From: Apis mellifera
Lineage: Eukaryota; Arthropoda; Insecta; Hymenoptera; Apidae
Length of the DNA stretch: 64,000 nucleotides
Direction: 5' to 3'
Assembly (NCBI RefSeq): GCF_003254395.2
Contig: NC_037653.1
Span: 6,144,283 to 6,208,282 of the forward strand
In this document: positions 47,161 through 58,190 of the stretch, piece after piece
How the letters are laid out: each line of letters starts with the position of its first letter
Position numbering within the stretch: the first letter of the stretch is position 1
The notes under the pieces: generated by a model
The model's input: only the letters and a program-made list of their open reading frames with translations
The model's database searches: none
What the model was told of the DNA's origin: nothing
Translations under genes and position numbers: made by a program

Positions 47161-47420
47161 ATAACCTATAAAATCATCTCTTACACCTGGTGGTAACCGG
47201 GGGTCCCGAGAGCTGGACCATTGCCGAGGTGAGCGCGCCGCTTCCTTCTCCCCCCCTCTTCCAGCCGCCATTTTGCCCAATGAAATTCAAAATCTCCGCT
47301 CCCATTTGGATTACAGCTGGCCGAGAGATAAGGCTACTTTATTGGAGCTGGCAATGCTCCTCTGTAGCCGGTAGGCAGATGGCGAACGCCAAAAGATGCC
47401 GCGGACGGTGACGTAATTGT
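47161..47420. promoter_or_regulatory. Candidate promoter/enhancer with TATA, PHO/YY1, GATA and CRE words
   Basis: TATAAAAT at 47167-47174 precedes a GC-rich segment with a strong splice-donor match, GAG|GTGAGC, at about 47226-47231. Downstream are GCCGCCATTTTG (47264-47275, the YY1/Pleiohomeotic consensus), CAGCTG (47314-47319), GATAAGG (47327-47333), AGATGGCG at about 47378 and TGACGTAA (47409-47416). The order TATA, short GC-rich leader, donor would suit a 5' untranslated first exon on the plus strand. No matching coding exon was identified, so this is a hypothesis. Confidence 0.3.
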
Positions 47421-48416
47421 GAAAACCCTCCCCGTCCGATCCTTACCTTCCTTAATTACGACGCTTGTGCATTGTTGACCCGGTAAGAGCGGCGTTTCCC
47501 CGACCGTTGAGAGGGAAGGGGAGGGGGGAAGAAGAGATGCGGCAATTTTCAGAAAGGACGAAGGAAGAGGAGGGGGTGGGTAGGAATTTTTACGAGGGCG
47601 AGATTACGAGGGGAGCATTTTCAGAAAGGACGAGGAGAAAGTATTAATTTTTGAGAAAATGAGACTTTCGTGTATGTGTGTATATACATATATGTGTGTG
47701 TGTGAAAATGGGAAGAAGAATTTTTCGAATGACGAGAAGAAAAGTGTTATAAGTAACAGTGGAGATGAAAATAAGTTTTTGAGAAAAAGAAAAAAAAAGG
47801 AAGAAACGAGAGAGAAAAATGAAAATTTAATCTAGTAAGAAATACTTTAATTATAAATATTGAAAATCTATCTCAAGTAGATCGGTGTTGGAATTCGGTA
47901 GGGACATTAACTCCACCGAATAGGTGGAGAAAATTAGCGGAAGATTCGATGTTCGTACAACTAGACAAGTGATTCTAAAGTTTTAGCTGGTGTACTGGTG
48001 CTCGCGTGTCTGTGTATAAGTCGGAGCTAAGTTGCGCATAGAAGAGGTTTTAATGGAGCCTTGACTCCCTCCCCTCTCCTCCCTGCTTCGTAAGATCGCG
48101 AGAACAGAGTTATTCAACTGCATAATAACTTTCCAACCGGAAGAAAACCGGCTGTTTACGTATATTTGTACACACATCGTATCAAACGAATCTATCCTAT
48201 TCTCTTCCTCTCTCTTTCTTTCTTAATTTTGATAAATTATTTCTCCGTGTGGGAGAATATCGAGTTCGAAAAGAAAAAAGGAAAAGAAAAGAAAAACTTT
48301 ACGGAGGGATAAGAGAAGGAAGGAAGGAAGAAGAGAGGTTAAGACTTAAGAGAGGATAAGCTTGCTAAGGAAGAAGCGTTTAAAATCGAAAACGCCGTGC
48401 GGATGGATGGACGTGG
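47421..48416. other. Non-coding stretch
   Basis: Purine-rich at 47510-47640 and 48270-48350, with a TG/TA run at about 47670-47703. No gene is seen. Confidence 0.5.
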
Positions 48417-48680
48417 TTCGCCCCGAGCGGCGAACGTTAAAACGAAACGCGACGTTTCGCCTCGCTGCACGATCTTCGTATTGCACCCGTGAGTTCTTTA
48501 ATGACCCCTACGACTACGTGTGCAATCGTTATTTTTACGAAGGACCTTTGCTTTAAACGAGCAACCCCCTCTACTGGACTGGACCTGGCGAGAGAACCCG
48601 AGGTTACAACACCTTTCCTCGAGGTTTCCACCAGGCTAATCGAGATCCCTGATCGATGGAACATCCTCGAGGATGTTTCA
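48417..48680. promoter_or_regulatory. CpG-rich island with several palindromes
   Basis: CGAAACG-CGA-CGTTTCG (48443-48459) has 7-bp arms. AACATCCTCGAGGATGTT at 48660-48677 is a perfect 18-bp palindrome. CCTCGAGG is present in that palindrome (48665-48672) and again at 48617-48624. The same octamer centres the palindrome at 6581-6596. A regulatory role is inferred from the clustering. Confidence 0.3.
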
Positions 48681-48999
48681 TGGACGAGATTCGGTCCAAC
48701 TTCGCGATGGAAAATGATAATTCTCGATTTTCTTACACGATTTCGATTTCTCTCTTTCGAGGAAATTTATCGTTCGGATTGATCTTTCCATATCTTTCGT
48801 TTCTTTTTTGGGGAGGGGAGGGGGAGGGGGAATTTTCTCAAAATTTTACGAATTTTTAAACCCTGTGTAATTAATGCATCGCGTGTCCGAGGTCAAATAT
48901 ACATTTTTAAGGGAGAAGGCTATCCTGTCCGACAAACCAAATGGTTACACTACTTACTTTAATATAGATCCGATATACGTGTATTATTAAACTGAATAT
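48681..48999. other. Non-coding stretch
   Basis: A G-rich block lies at about 48810-48831; otherwise AT-rich with nothing recognised. Confidence 0.5.
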
Positions 49000-49770
49000 C
49001 GCGAAACGCGATCGAAATATCTTTGGCATATATTAAATCTTCGAGCGTCCAAAAGGGTACGAAAATCTCGATGATTAATCAATAGTGAAAGATATAATTT
49101 GTCAAAATTAAAAACAATCCAGAACATATTTAAGATAAAAAAAAAAGAAACGTTCAAATTTCTATGAATTACGATTATGTTAAATCTTCGAGTATCTCGA
49201 TGATTAATCAACGATGGAAAATGTTTTATAATAAAATTAAAAAACAATCTAGAGCATATTTAAGATAAAAAAAAAAAGAAACATTCAAATTTCGATGAAT
49301 TACGAATATGTTAAATCTTCGAGTATCTCAACGATTAATCAATGATGGAAAATATGTTTTATAACAAAATTAAAAAACAATCCAGAGCTTATTTAAGATA
49401 AAAAAAAGAAACTTCACTTAATTCAAAATAATTTCGATGAATTACGAATATGTTAAGTCTTCGAGTATCTCGATGATTAATCAATAGTGAAAAATATAAT
49501 TTGCCAAATTTAATAACAATCTAGAGCGTATTTAACATAAAAAAAAAAATGTTCAAATTTCGATGAATTTATATATTAAATCTTCGAGTATCTCGATCAT
49601 TAATTAACGGTGAAAGATGTGTTATAATAAAATTAAAAAACAATCCAAAGCGTATTTAAGACGTATTAAGATAAAAAAAAGAAACTTCACTTAAATCAAA
49701 TTTCGATAAATTACGAATATGTTAAATCTTCGAGTATCTCAACGATGGAAAATTGCTTTACAACAAATTT
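49000..49770. repeat. AT-rich tandem array, ~122-149 bp unit, six copies
   Basis: TTAAATCTTCGAGTATCTCG, or a variant, recurs at about 49032, 49181, 49312, 49454, 49577 and 49722. It is joined to GATTAATCAATGATGGAAAA, AACAATCCAGAGCATATTTA and A runs. It contains no gene. Confidence 0.88.
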
Positions 49771-50974
49771 AATAACAATCCATAACGAGTTTAACAACGT
49801 GAAAAAAAATACATTAATCGAAAATTCGAGGGAATGTATAATGAAAAAGATAGATCGAGATACGAGTGAAGCGAGATTTACTCGCAACCGATTCGCATGG
49901 ATTGGTGAATCGCGAAGGAGAGATGCAATCGGATGAGCGGGGATCGAGAAAGTTGCGGTTGGAAGCTCGTCAAGGTATGGAAGCGACACCCTAAGGTTTC
50001 CTTGGGTGGCGCGCATGGCGAGGGACATCGCGAGTGTACGTAGGGGAACAAACGCGAAACGGAAGCCAGCCCCTTGCGGTCTCGACAATTTTGGCAGCTT
50101 CTGCACGGACAGAGTGCAGTTGGCCGCACCTGCCGCTGCAACCGACTCGCAGCCCTCGGAGAAGTAGAATTCGTTCGATATTACGATATTCTCCGTTATT
50201 AGTTACGAGACGAACTTTCCTTGTAATTCATCGAAATTTGAACGTTTCCTTTTTTTCTTCCTTTTATCTTAAACCTTTGCGCTTTTCATCAACGATTCGT
50301 GTATTTTCCATATATTTGATGAATTTCTTACTCAAAACGATTTCGCGTATGTATTTTAATATCTTGTGCATCTTTGCGTATAAAGAAGAAAATTTGTTCA
50401 AATGTTAAGATAAAGATGCATCCTCGGTTTGTCAGAACAGGTATCGCGTGTCTTTCATCCTTCTTACTTCTGTCTATTATTTTTATTTTATACATCTCTT
50501 ACCTCATCTCTATCTTCAATAATTCCTTTAATAGAAGCAACTTCGTCGTTCAATAATCACATTTCTTCCTTACAAAACTCAATAACTTTGAAAATAATAT
50601 TCCTATTATCTCCATTCTCTTATTTCCATTCCATAAAAAATCTAGCTATTCGACGATACATATTATTCTTATACATTACACGTAAAGAATATAAGAAATC
50701 CATTCACGAATCAATATTCTAAAAAAAAATACAATACAATAACAAATAAATATCATCGTTGCTCGAATCCAAATGGTTGACTGAGAGTGAGCGAAGGATT
50801 AAAAAAAATCTTTCCAATACCTTCGTTTCTCGAAATTATTACGTTACACCCTGTTCACGATTTCTTTGGACAAGAAATTAATATTAATTAGAGCGAGCGA
50901 GCGAGAGAGACAGAGAGAGAGCAGTCCTTTTCGTTTTAATTAGGGAATTTAGTTAACTGGGAGAGTTAACAACA
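49771..50974. other. Linker with a GC-rich island at 49900-50170
   Basis: The 270-bp GC-rich island is isolated between AT-rich sequences. It holds GGGTGGCGCGC near 50005 and CGCACCTGCCG near 50128. Frames are open on both strands, so coding cannot be decided; no domain is recognised. From 50170 to 50970 the sequence is AT-rich with a GA run at about 50893-50921. Confidence 0.45.
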
Positions 50975-51295
50975 GTGGCAAAGCGGTACTCGCGGTACAC
51001 GTGGAAAATCGCATTCATTCGACGTAAACTCGATGACGAATACGACGGGGTAAGAGGAGGAGGGGAAAAAGAGGAGGGTGGGGACAATGATGGACTCGTA
51101 ACGAGCTTAGCGGCTTTCGCGGCTCGCACATTAAGTCTCCAAGTTCTTCGCTATGTTTACACAGCTATGTATAACCGAATTACGTTAGGCAACTTGTCGA
51201 CCTGTTATTACAGAAGTTGGTGGAACCGAATCGTACCGGAAGCGGCGGTACAAAGCTCTCTGGAGATGGCTCAACCATCGCCTCGGTTAAAGTAA
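50975..51295 (+). CDS. Uncharacterised open segment, coding doubtful
   Basis: The frame is open for about 106 codons to the TAA at 51293-51295; no ATG begins it. TTAACAACAG just before 50975 could be an acceptor, and GGG|GTAAGA at about 51050 a donor. That would give a ~75-nt exon rather than the whole frame. The sequence between and after is GC-richer than the flanks. No domain is recognised. Confidence 0.18.
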   Translation: MAKRYSRYTWKIAFIRRKLDDEYDGVRGGGEKEEGGDNDGLVTSLAAFAARTLSLQVLRYVYTAMYNRITLGNLSTCYYRSWWNRIVPEAAVQSSLEMAQPSPRLK

Positions 51296-51544
51296 CAAAC
51301 CTGCATTTACAATTATCGCTAATTATCAATCGACCGATCTTCCTCGATACTGCTCATCGTTAATTAGCGACAACTGGTTGATAGATGAAAAACTTGTTTG
51401 TGTGTCGAACGATGATTTTGAACGATTATTATTGTATCCGAATATTTTCAATGTTTTTCATCGTTAAAAGATTCTTCTGGCCAAGAGTCTAACTTTGGAC
51501 GGATTCCAGTAATGTTTCATCTACGTCGATTTCGAAATATACAT
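51296..51544. other. Non-coding stretch
   Basis: AT-rich; nothing recognised. Confidence 0.5.
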
Positions 51545-53080
51545 AATCACATTTTTCGTTAATGGAAAGCAAAGATATAATTTTTTAGCTATAAAGGAAT
51601 ATCTAATGTAATTGTAATTGAAGTTAAAGTTTCAAATACACTTTTTCTATATCTATGAAATATGAAAGAAATTCGACCTCGTTTATCATTGCAATTATCT
51701 ATCCACGATTCTAAAATATATAAAATTATTTATATCATTTTTTATCTTAAAGTAACGTTTTTCCCTATGAAGAAGTATTTAATATAATATAATCGTAATC
51801 GAAATTAAAGTTTCCATTCAATATACTTTTTCTATATATATGAAGTAAGAAAATTCGATCTTGCCTACCATTCTGAAATATATAAAATTACTTACTCAAG
51901 GGAAAACAAAGATATAATTTTTAACCTTAAAGTAACGTTTCTCCTTATGAAGTATCTAATATAATATAATCGTAATCGAAATAAAGTTTCCATTCAATAT
52001 ACTTTTCCTATATGTGTAAGAAAACAATATAATGTAATCGTAATCAAAGTTAAAATTTCAATACACTTTTCCTATATGTATAAAGTGTAAGAAAATTCGT
52101 CCTCGCCTATCATTCTGAAATATATAAAATTACTTACTCAAGGAAAAGCAAAGATATAATTTTTTACCTATAAAGGAATATTGCCTAATGTAATCATAAT
52201 CGAAGTTAAAGTTTTAAATATACTTTTCCTATATGTATGAAGTGTAAGAAAAAGGTCCTCGCCTATCATCGTAATTATCCATCCATAATTCTGAAATATA
52301 TAAAATTACTTACTCAAGGGAAAATAAAGATATCATTTTTACCTTAAAATAACGTTCTTCCTCTATGAAGAAGTATCACCTAATGTCGAAATAAAAATTT
52401 CCATCCAATATACTTTTCCTATATGTAAAAAAATTCAACCATATTTGTTATCCATCCACGATTCTGAAATATATAAAATTGCTTACTCAAAGGAAAATAA
52501 AGATACATTTTTTAAAGTAACGTTCTTCCCCTTTGAAGGAGTATCGCCTAATGTCGAAATAAAAATTTCCATCCAATATATTTTTCCTATATGTAAAAAA
52601 ATTCGACCACGTTTATTATCCATCCACGATTCTAAAATATATAAAATTACTTACTCAAAGAAAAACAAAGATACATTTTTTAAAGTAACGTTCTTCCCCT
52701 TTGAAGAAGTATCAATGTCGAAATTAAAGTTTCCATCCAATATACTTTTCCTATATGTAAAAAAATTCAACCACATTTGTTATCCATCCACGATTCTAAA
52801 TTATATAAAATTACTTACTCAAAGGAAAACAAAGATACATTTTTTAAAGTAACGTTCTTCCTCTTTGAAGGAATATCGCCTAATGTTGAAATAAAAATTT
52901 CCATCCAATATATTTTTCCTATATGTAAAAAAATTCGACCACGTCTGTTATCCATCCACGATTCTGAAATATGTAAAATTACTTACTCAAAGAAAAGAGC
53001 AAAGATGCAATTATTTACCTTGAAGCGAGACTTTTCCCCGATGAAGAAGTATCGTCTAAATATCGAAAATTAAAGTTTCC
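51545..53080. repeat. AT-rich tandem array, unit near 168 bp in its right half
   Basis: CATCCACGATTCTGAAAT, or a variant, is found at 52453, 52621, 52785 and 52953 (spacings 168, 164, 168). Looser copies of the same phrases extend back to about 51700. Units share TATAAAATTACTTACTCAAA, TTTAAAGTAACGTTCTTCC and TCCATCCAATATACTTTTCC. Because 168 is a multiple of three, one plus frame reads a repeated ~56-residue peptide through more than two units (52445-52852). The array is degenerate and a 4-nt change breaks the frame at the next unit, so I do not call a gene. Confidence 0.9.
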
Positions 53081-54418
53081 ATCCGATATATTCGCGTATG
53101 TACGATTATTTTTTCGACTCTTGAGTAGAAACGGTGCAAGAGAAAAAAATTCGTCCCCATCTATCATCACAATTAAAAAAAAACGATAACTCGGCACGCT
53201 AAGCACGCGAAACTCCGAGGGGAGGGAGGAGGACAAAGACGCCCCCTCCCTTCCCAATGAACGGAAACGCAAAAACGCGACACCGACATTTTCCAGTTGC
53301 AGCGTGCTCCAACATTACGAGCACGAATGAACGATAAAACTCGAGGAAACTCGGTAAACCGCGTGATTTGAATCCGGCTAATCGAGAATTCATTTCGATC
53401 GATTCGAGATCGCCTCCACGAGTGAAATCGACTTCGAAATGATTGAGAGAGAAAGGGAAAAGGGTTCGACGATCAAAACGCTGGGGAAAAAAGTGGAAGA
53501 AGTTTTGAAATTTAATTTGAAAAGGAGAAAGAGAGGAAGAAAGAGAGGGGAGAGAAATATACACTCACGTCCAATCTCACGGTGTAGCTCATACATCAGC
53601 AAATCGTTGAAATAGCCGAAACAATAGGGGATACAATCCTGTGTGTGTGTATACGCGTGTACACGTGTGTGTGCAAGCGACTTTTCACAGGGGCGAGAAA
53701 GATTAGAGAAAGGAAGGACACTGAAGAAGGAACTCTGTGGCGTCAGACAGAGAATGAGCGTGTCACCGCCAATGTTATCACAAAAGAATCATCGCTTTTG
53801 CAATATTTAATACACCCGCCTTGTACATTTCGAAGTGATCTCCTCACGAGCCTTCTCACAGAGGGAACTATGTTAATTATCACCGTGTTATTTTCTTTCA
53901 CAACGGTTTTCCACCTATATCTCTCTCTCTCTCTCTCTCTCCCCCCTTTCTCCCTCACCCTCCTCGCCCGTGCAAAAGGGAAATCATACGATCTCTAAGC
54001 GTTCTTTGTAACGCTTTTCTTCCCTCTTTCTCTATCTTTGTCTCTGTCTCTCTTTCTCGTATTGTTTACGTAGAAAACTGAATCTGGGGATCGATCGATA
54101 ACGCGGTCGAAAAGGGGCGCGGATTTTCCACGCATTTCTCCTCCGCGCAAATTGTCCAAATTATGCGACGCGGCGCAACTCGAGTTTTCCAAGAGGATTG
54201 CAAAACTCTACCCCTCCCTCTCGCTTTTCTACCTGTTCGAGTTTCGCTTCCAGCTAATGATCCGCCGCGTCACGTTCACGCGAGTCACAAAGCGCGAACC
54301 AGGCACGGTTTTTATATAAATATTCGATTGATATTTGAAGTCGATCGATCAGTCGCGTATAATCGGGGCGAGGTTCATTCGAATCGTTTTCTCGTGGTTG
54401 CTCGTCATTGTTTCGAAT
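53081..54418. other. Non-coding stretch
   Basis: Contains purine-rich DNA at 53440-53560, GT-rich sequence at 53641-53675 and a CT tract at about 53917-53945. CpG-rich at 54090-54300. Short frames only. Confidence 0.5.
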
Positions 54419-55535
54419 TGAGATAGGCTCGAGAAATCCTTATTCGATACGATACATACGTGAGAAAGGCAGAGACGACGATGTTTCGATCTATCTGAAG
54501 CAACGGGTTTAATAAAAATCCTATGCTAATAAGCGTGGAACATAAGATGGATATAATGATCGTTTTTCGTCGGTGACAATCGAGATAGGCTCGAGAAATC
54601 CTTATTCGATACGTGAGAAAGACAACAACGTTTCGATCTATCTGAAGCAACGGGTTTAATAAAAAATCGTATGCTAATAAGAATGGAATATAAGATGGAT
54701 ATAATGATCGTTTTGACAATCGAGATAGGCTCGAGAAATCCTTATTCGATACGATACATACGTGAGAAAAGCAGAGACGACGATGTTTTCATCTATCTGA
54801 AACAACGTTTAATAAAAAATCCTATGCTAATAAGCATGAAACATAAGATAATAATGGAACATAAGATGGATATGATTGTTTTTCATCGGTGACAATCGAG
54901 ATAGGGTCGAGAAATCCTTATTCGATACGTGAGAAAAGCAGAGACAACAACGTTTCGATCTATCTGAAGCAACGGGTTTAATAAAAAATCCTATATTAAT
55001 AAGCATGGAACATAAGATGGATATAATGATTGTTTTTCGTCGGTGATAATCGAGATAGGCTCGAGAAATCCTTATTCGATACGTGAGAAAGACAGAGACA
55101 ACAACGTTTCGATCTATCTGAAGCAAAATTGGCTTAATAAAAAATCCTATGCCAATAAACATGGAACATAAGATAATAATGGAACATAAAATGGATATAA
55201 TGATTGTTTTTCGTCGGTGACAATCGAGATAGGCTCGAGAAATCCTTATTCGATACGTGAGAAAGGCAGAGACAACAACGTTTCGATCTATCTGAAGCAA
55301 AATTGGTTTAATAAAAAATCTTATGCTAATAAGCATGGAACATAAGGTAATAATGGAACATAAAATGGATATAATGATTGTTTTTCGTCGGTGACAATCG
55401 AGATAGGCTCGAGAAATCCTTATTCGATACGATACGTGAGAAAAGAGATAAAAGAGACATTTCGATCTAAGTAAAGCAACGGGTTTAATAAAAAAATCCT
55501 ATGCTAATAAGCGTGGAACGTAAGATGGATATAAT
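54419..55535. repeat. Tandem array, ~140-176 bp unit, seven copies
   Basis: CGAGATAGGCTCGAGAAATC begins units at about 54419, 54581, 54721, 54897, 55051, 55224 and 55399. Other shared phrases are TTTCGATCTATCTGAAGCAA, CTATGCTAATAAGCATGGAA and CATAAGATGGATATAATGAT. Similarity between copies is high. The 169-codon minus-strand frame at 54827-55336 is a read-through of the repeat. Confidence 0.92.
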
Positions 55536-57723
55536 GATTCTAGATTTCATTTATTCATGGAACATTGTCGAAATATAAGGGGAAAAAGAGAAACACGATC
55601 GTTAATTAAAACCACTTGGTTGCAAGATGCCGGCAAGTTAAATTAAGCAAAATGATTTTTTCGCTGGGCGGTCGTATCAGTGGTGGCGTTGGTTGAACGA
55701 GGAGGGAGGGGTGTACGGTTACTCGCATTTTCCCGGGAAAAACTCTCAAAGCACGCGAAATTATACTAAAAGAATTTTATTGTTACGCGAAGGGAGGGGC
55801 GGGCAAAGTGTCTATCTAAATGGAAGGAACACGTGTAACGTACACAATTAAACCCGGAGAATAATTCTTTTTCTTTCTCTTTCCTTTCTTTTTCCACCCT
55901 TGGTGGAGGACCTGCATCCCCCTCCTCGTAACCTGATGAAACGGCGACCGGCCATCTTCCACGTTTAATTAACTCCAAGAAACATCCTTTAATTATAAAA
56001 CTATTTCGTACGCTGCCCGGCCAAATACACCGTTCACATTCCAACGTTTATAATTGCTCGCGAAAATTTACATTTCTTTCCTTCCCTCTCTTTCCCTCTT
56101 TCTCCTTTGCGAGAACGAAACGAAGAAGAAGAAGAGGAAGAAGAAGGAGGAGGAGGGAAAAAGTATCCGCAATCTCGATATATCGTTGCGCTAGCGAAAA
56201 AATATGAAAAATCGAGTCGATCGAAAATTCTCCTCCGCCCAACTGCGAGGAAAAACACCGTCGCGTCGATCTTCGAAGAATTTTCCGGAACGTAATAACG
56301 GGAACGAATACGATAATTTGAACTGGACGACGAAGAACGAAAGAACTCTTAAAAGCGATCCAATTTCTCTCCCTCCCCAGTTTCGAGACGACTATTTTTG
56401 TACGTATGCCTCCGTATTCTAGAAATTAGTTCGTTTATCCTTCTGATGGTCGACTCGATTAACGTGACGCGTTTTGTTGGGATACAATGGAATTAAAAGC
56501 ACTTAACGAGCGAAAAAAGTAAAAAAGAGAGAAAAAAGAAAGAAGGGGAGGAGGAGGAGGAGAAGAAAACGAGAAACAATTTAACGCTTCCACTCTGCTA
56601 AAAGGAGGAAGAAGGAGAAGAAGGGAGAGAAATAAAAAGAAGTAAAAAAAAGGAAGAAGGAAAGAAAGAAAAAAAAAGAAAAAGGAAACGAAAGGAGAAG
56701 AAGTCTATTACAATCAGACCCCGTCCCACGGTTTCCTTCTCCTTCCAGCTTTCTTTCCCCTCTCCTTGTTACAATTTTCTGGCTGCTATGACACTGCTTA
56801 TTCCCTTACTCCCCCCCCCACCCCTCTTTTTTTCCACCGTTGTGCAATAAACACGTGAAAAAGACGTTCGCCTTTATGTACCGACTAACAAGCTTCCCCG
56901 ACGAGGACGCCGGCGACGAGCGTTTTTTTCTCCTTTATGGAAAATTTAAAAATTTAAACAACTCTCCCTCCTCCACACCTCCCTATATTTTCTTTTCAAT
57001 TATGTCAGCCGACTCGCCATAATAGGTCACAACCTATCCCCTCCCCTCCCCATTCATGCGTCCGAATTAAACGAAAAATTTCCCCCCCTCTCTCTCTTTC
57101 TCTCTCTCTTCATTTTTCTCCCTCCTTTCTTTCTCTCTCTTTCTCTCCTTTTTTTTTCTGTCATCCTCCGCTTTATGAAATTAATTCTGTCAGTTCCGCG
57201 GAATTTCTATAGAAGAAAATAAAGATCGTTAAAGTTTAATTTCTTTTTAATTTGTTTTTCCTTTCCTCGCAGACTTTCAATCCTGATTCTATGTATTCGC
57301 AAGAAAGGACGAGGATGGGGAAATTTCGCAGTATACACTTTTTTTTTATTACATGGAAATTCGAATAGGATGTAACGAGTTTTTCTTCCTCTTCTTCCTC
57401 CTCCTTTTCTTCTTTGCACCTCTGCTAATAGTCTAGAGTATCTTCTCCATCCAGAGATATCGATCTCTGCTTTTTCTTTAAAAAAGAAAAAATATAACGC
57501 ATATAAATATTTCTTTCTCTTCTCGACAAGAAGGAAATACCGTGTCGTGTATATTCGAAAAACAAGCACGAATCATACGCGATTCCCTCGAATAAATGGT
57601 AAGTAACGGAAGTAACGGCGTACACGGTTATATTCGAATTTCCTCCCTTATACGGCGCACAATATGGCTGAATATCGTTGGAAACGTATGGAAAAGTCTC
57701 GATGACAAATTTCATGCACCGAC
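55536..57723. other. Non-coding stretch with purine and pyrimidine blocks
   Basis: A nearly pure purine block runs from about 56510 to 56702, broken by a short mixed stretch near 56570-56600. A CT-rich block lies at about 57085-57160. Other parts are AT-rich, with small frames only. No gene is recognised. Confidence 0.5.
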
Positions 57724-57766
57724 GATCGCCAGTCCTGGCGAATTTCACGGTTCATCGAAACCGTGC
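57724..57766. repeat. Two adjacent short hairpins
   Basis: TCGCCAG-TC-CTGGCGA (57726-57741) and CACGGTT-CATCGA-AACCGTG (57746-57765) are both perfect 7-bp-stem inverted repeats, 4 nt apart. They could be paired factor sites or a small structured RNA; single 7-bp stems are common by chance, so only the adjacency is notable. Confidence 0.4.
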
Positions 57767-58079
57767 CGTTTCACCATCGAAAACTTCGCTTGCTCTATTT
57801 AATAGAGAATTAAGTTTGACAGATGTACGTACATCGTTCATACGTGCGGTTAAATTTCTGCTAAAAAATTCCTCACGAAATCCCATATATATATCCTCCT
57901 CTTTCTCTCTTTCCTTATCTGTCATCGAAACAAACCAATATATTGCCGGATAATTTTTCCACTCGATGACGAAAGGGAAAGAGGAGGAGAAATTTTATTC
58001 AACTCGACAATTTTATTATCGATACGTAATATCCATATATCTTCGACCGTGACACGTCTTCTGGTCGATTCAGGGTGGG
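57767..58079. other. Non-coding stretch
   Basis: AT-rich; nothing recognised. Confidence 0.5.
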
Positions 58080-58190
58080 CAGCACCACGTGGCAGCCGCG
58101 TATTCCGCGCTAATTGCGGCCACGCACGTGCGAACCCGGTTTAAGGATGCATTAAAAGCCGTTTAACGAGCAGCACGCGCGTGCGGTGCC
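58080..58190. promoter_or_regulatory. Candidate regulatory module with two CACGTG E-boxes
   Basis: CCACGTGG (58085-58092) and GCACGTGC (58124-58131) are palindromic E-boxes of the type bound by bHLH-zip and bHLH-PAS factors. A homeodomain core TAATTG lies between them (58111-58116), and a perfect 12-bp palindrome GCACGCGCGTGC at 58173-58184. The segment is CpG-rich between AT-rich flanks. Confidence 0.35.

Noticed and set aside
54827..55336. 169-codon minus-strand frame with repeated peptide
   Set aside because: It is a translation of the 54419-55535 minisatellite; unit lengths are not consistently multiples of three.
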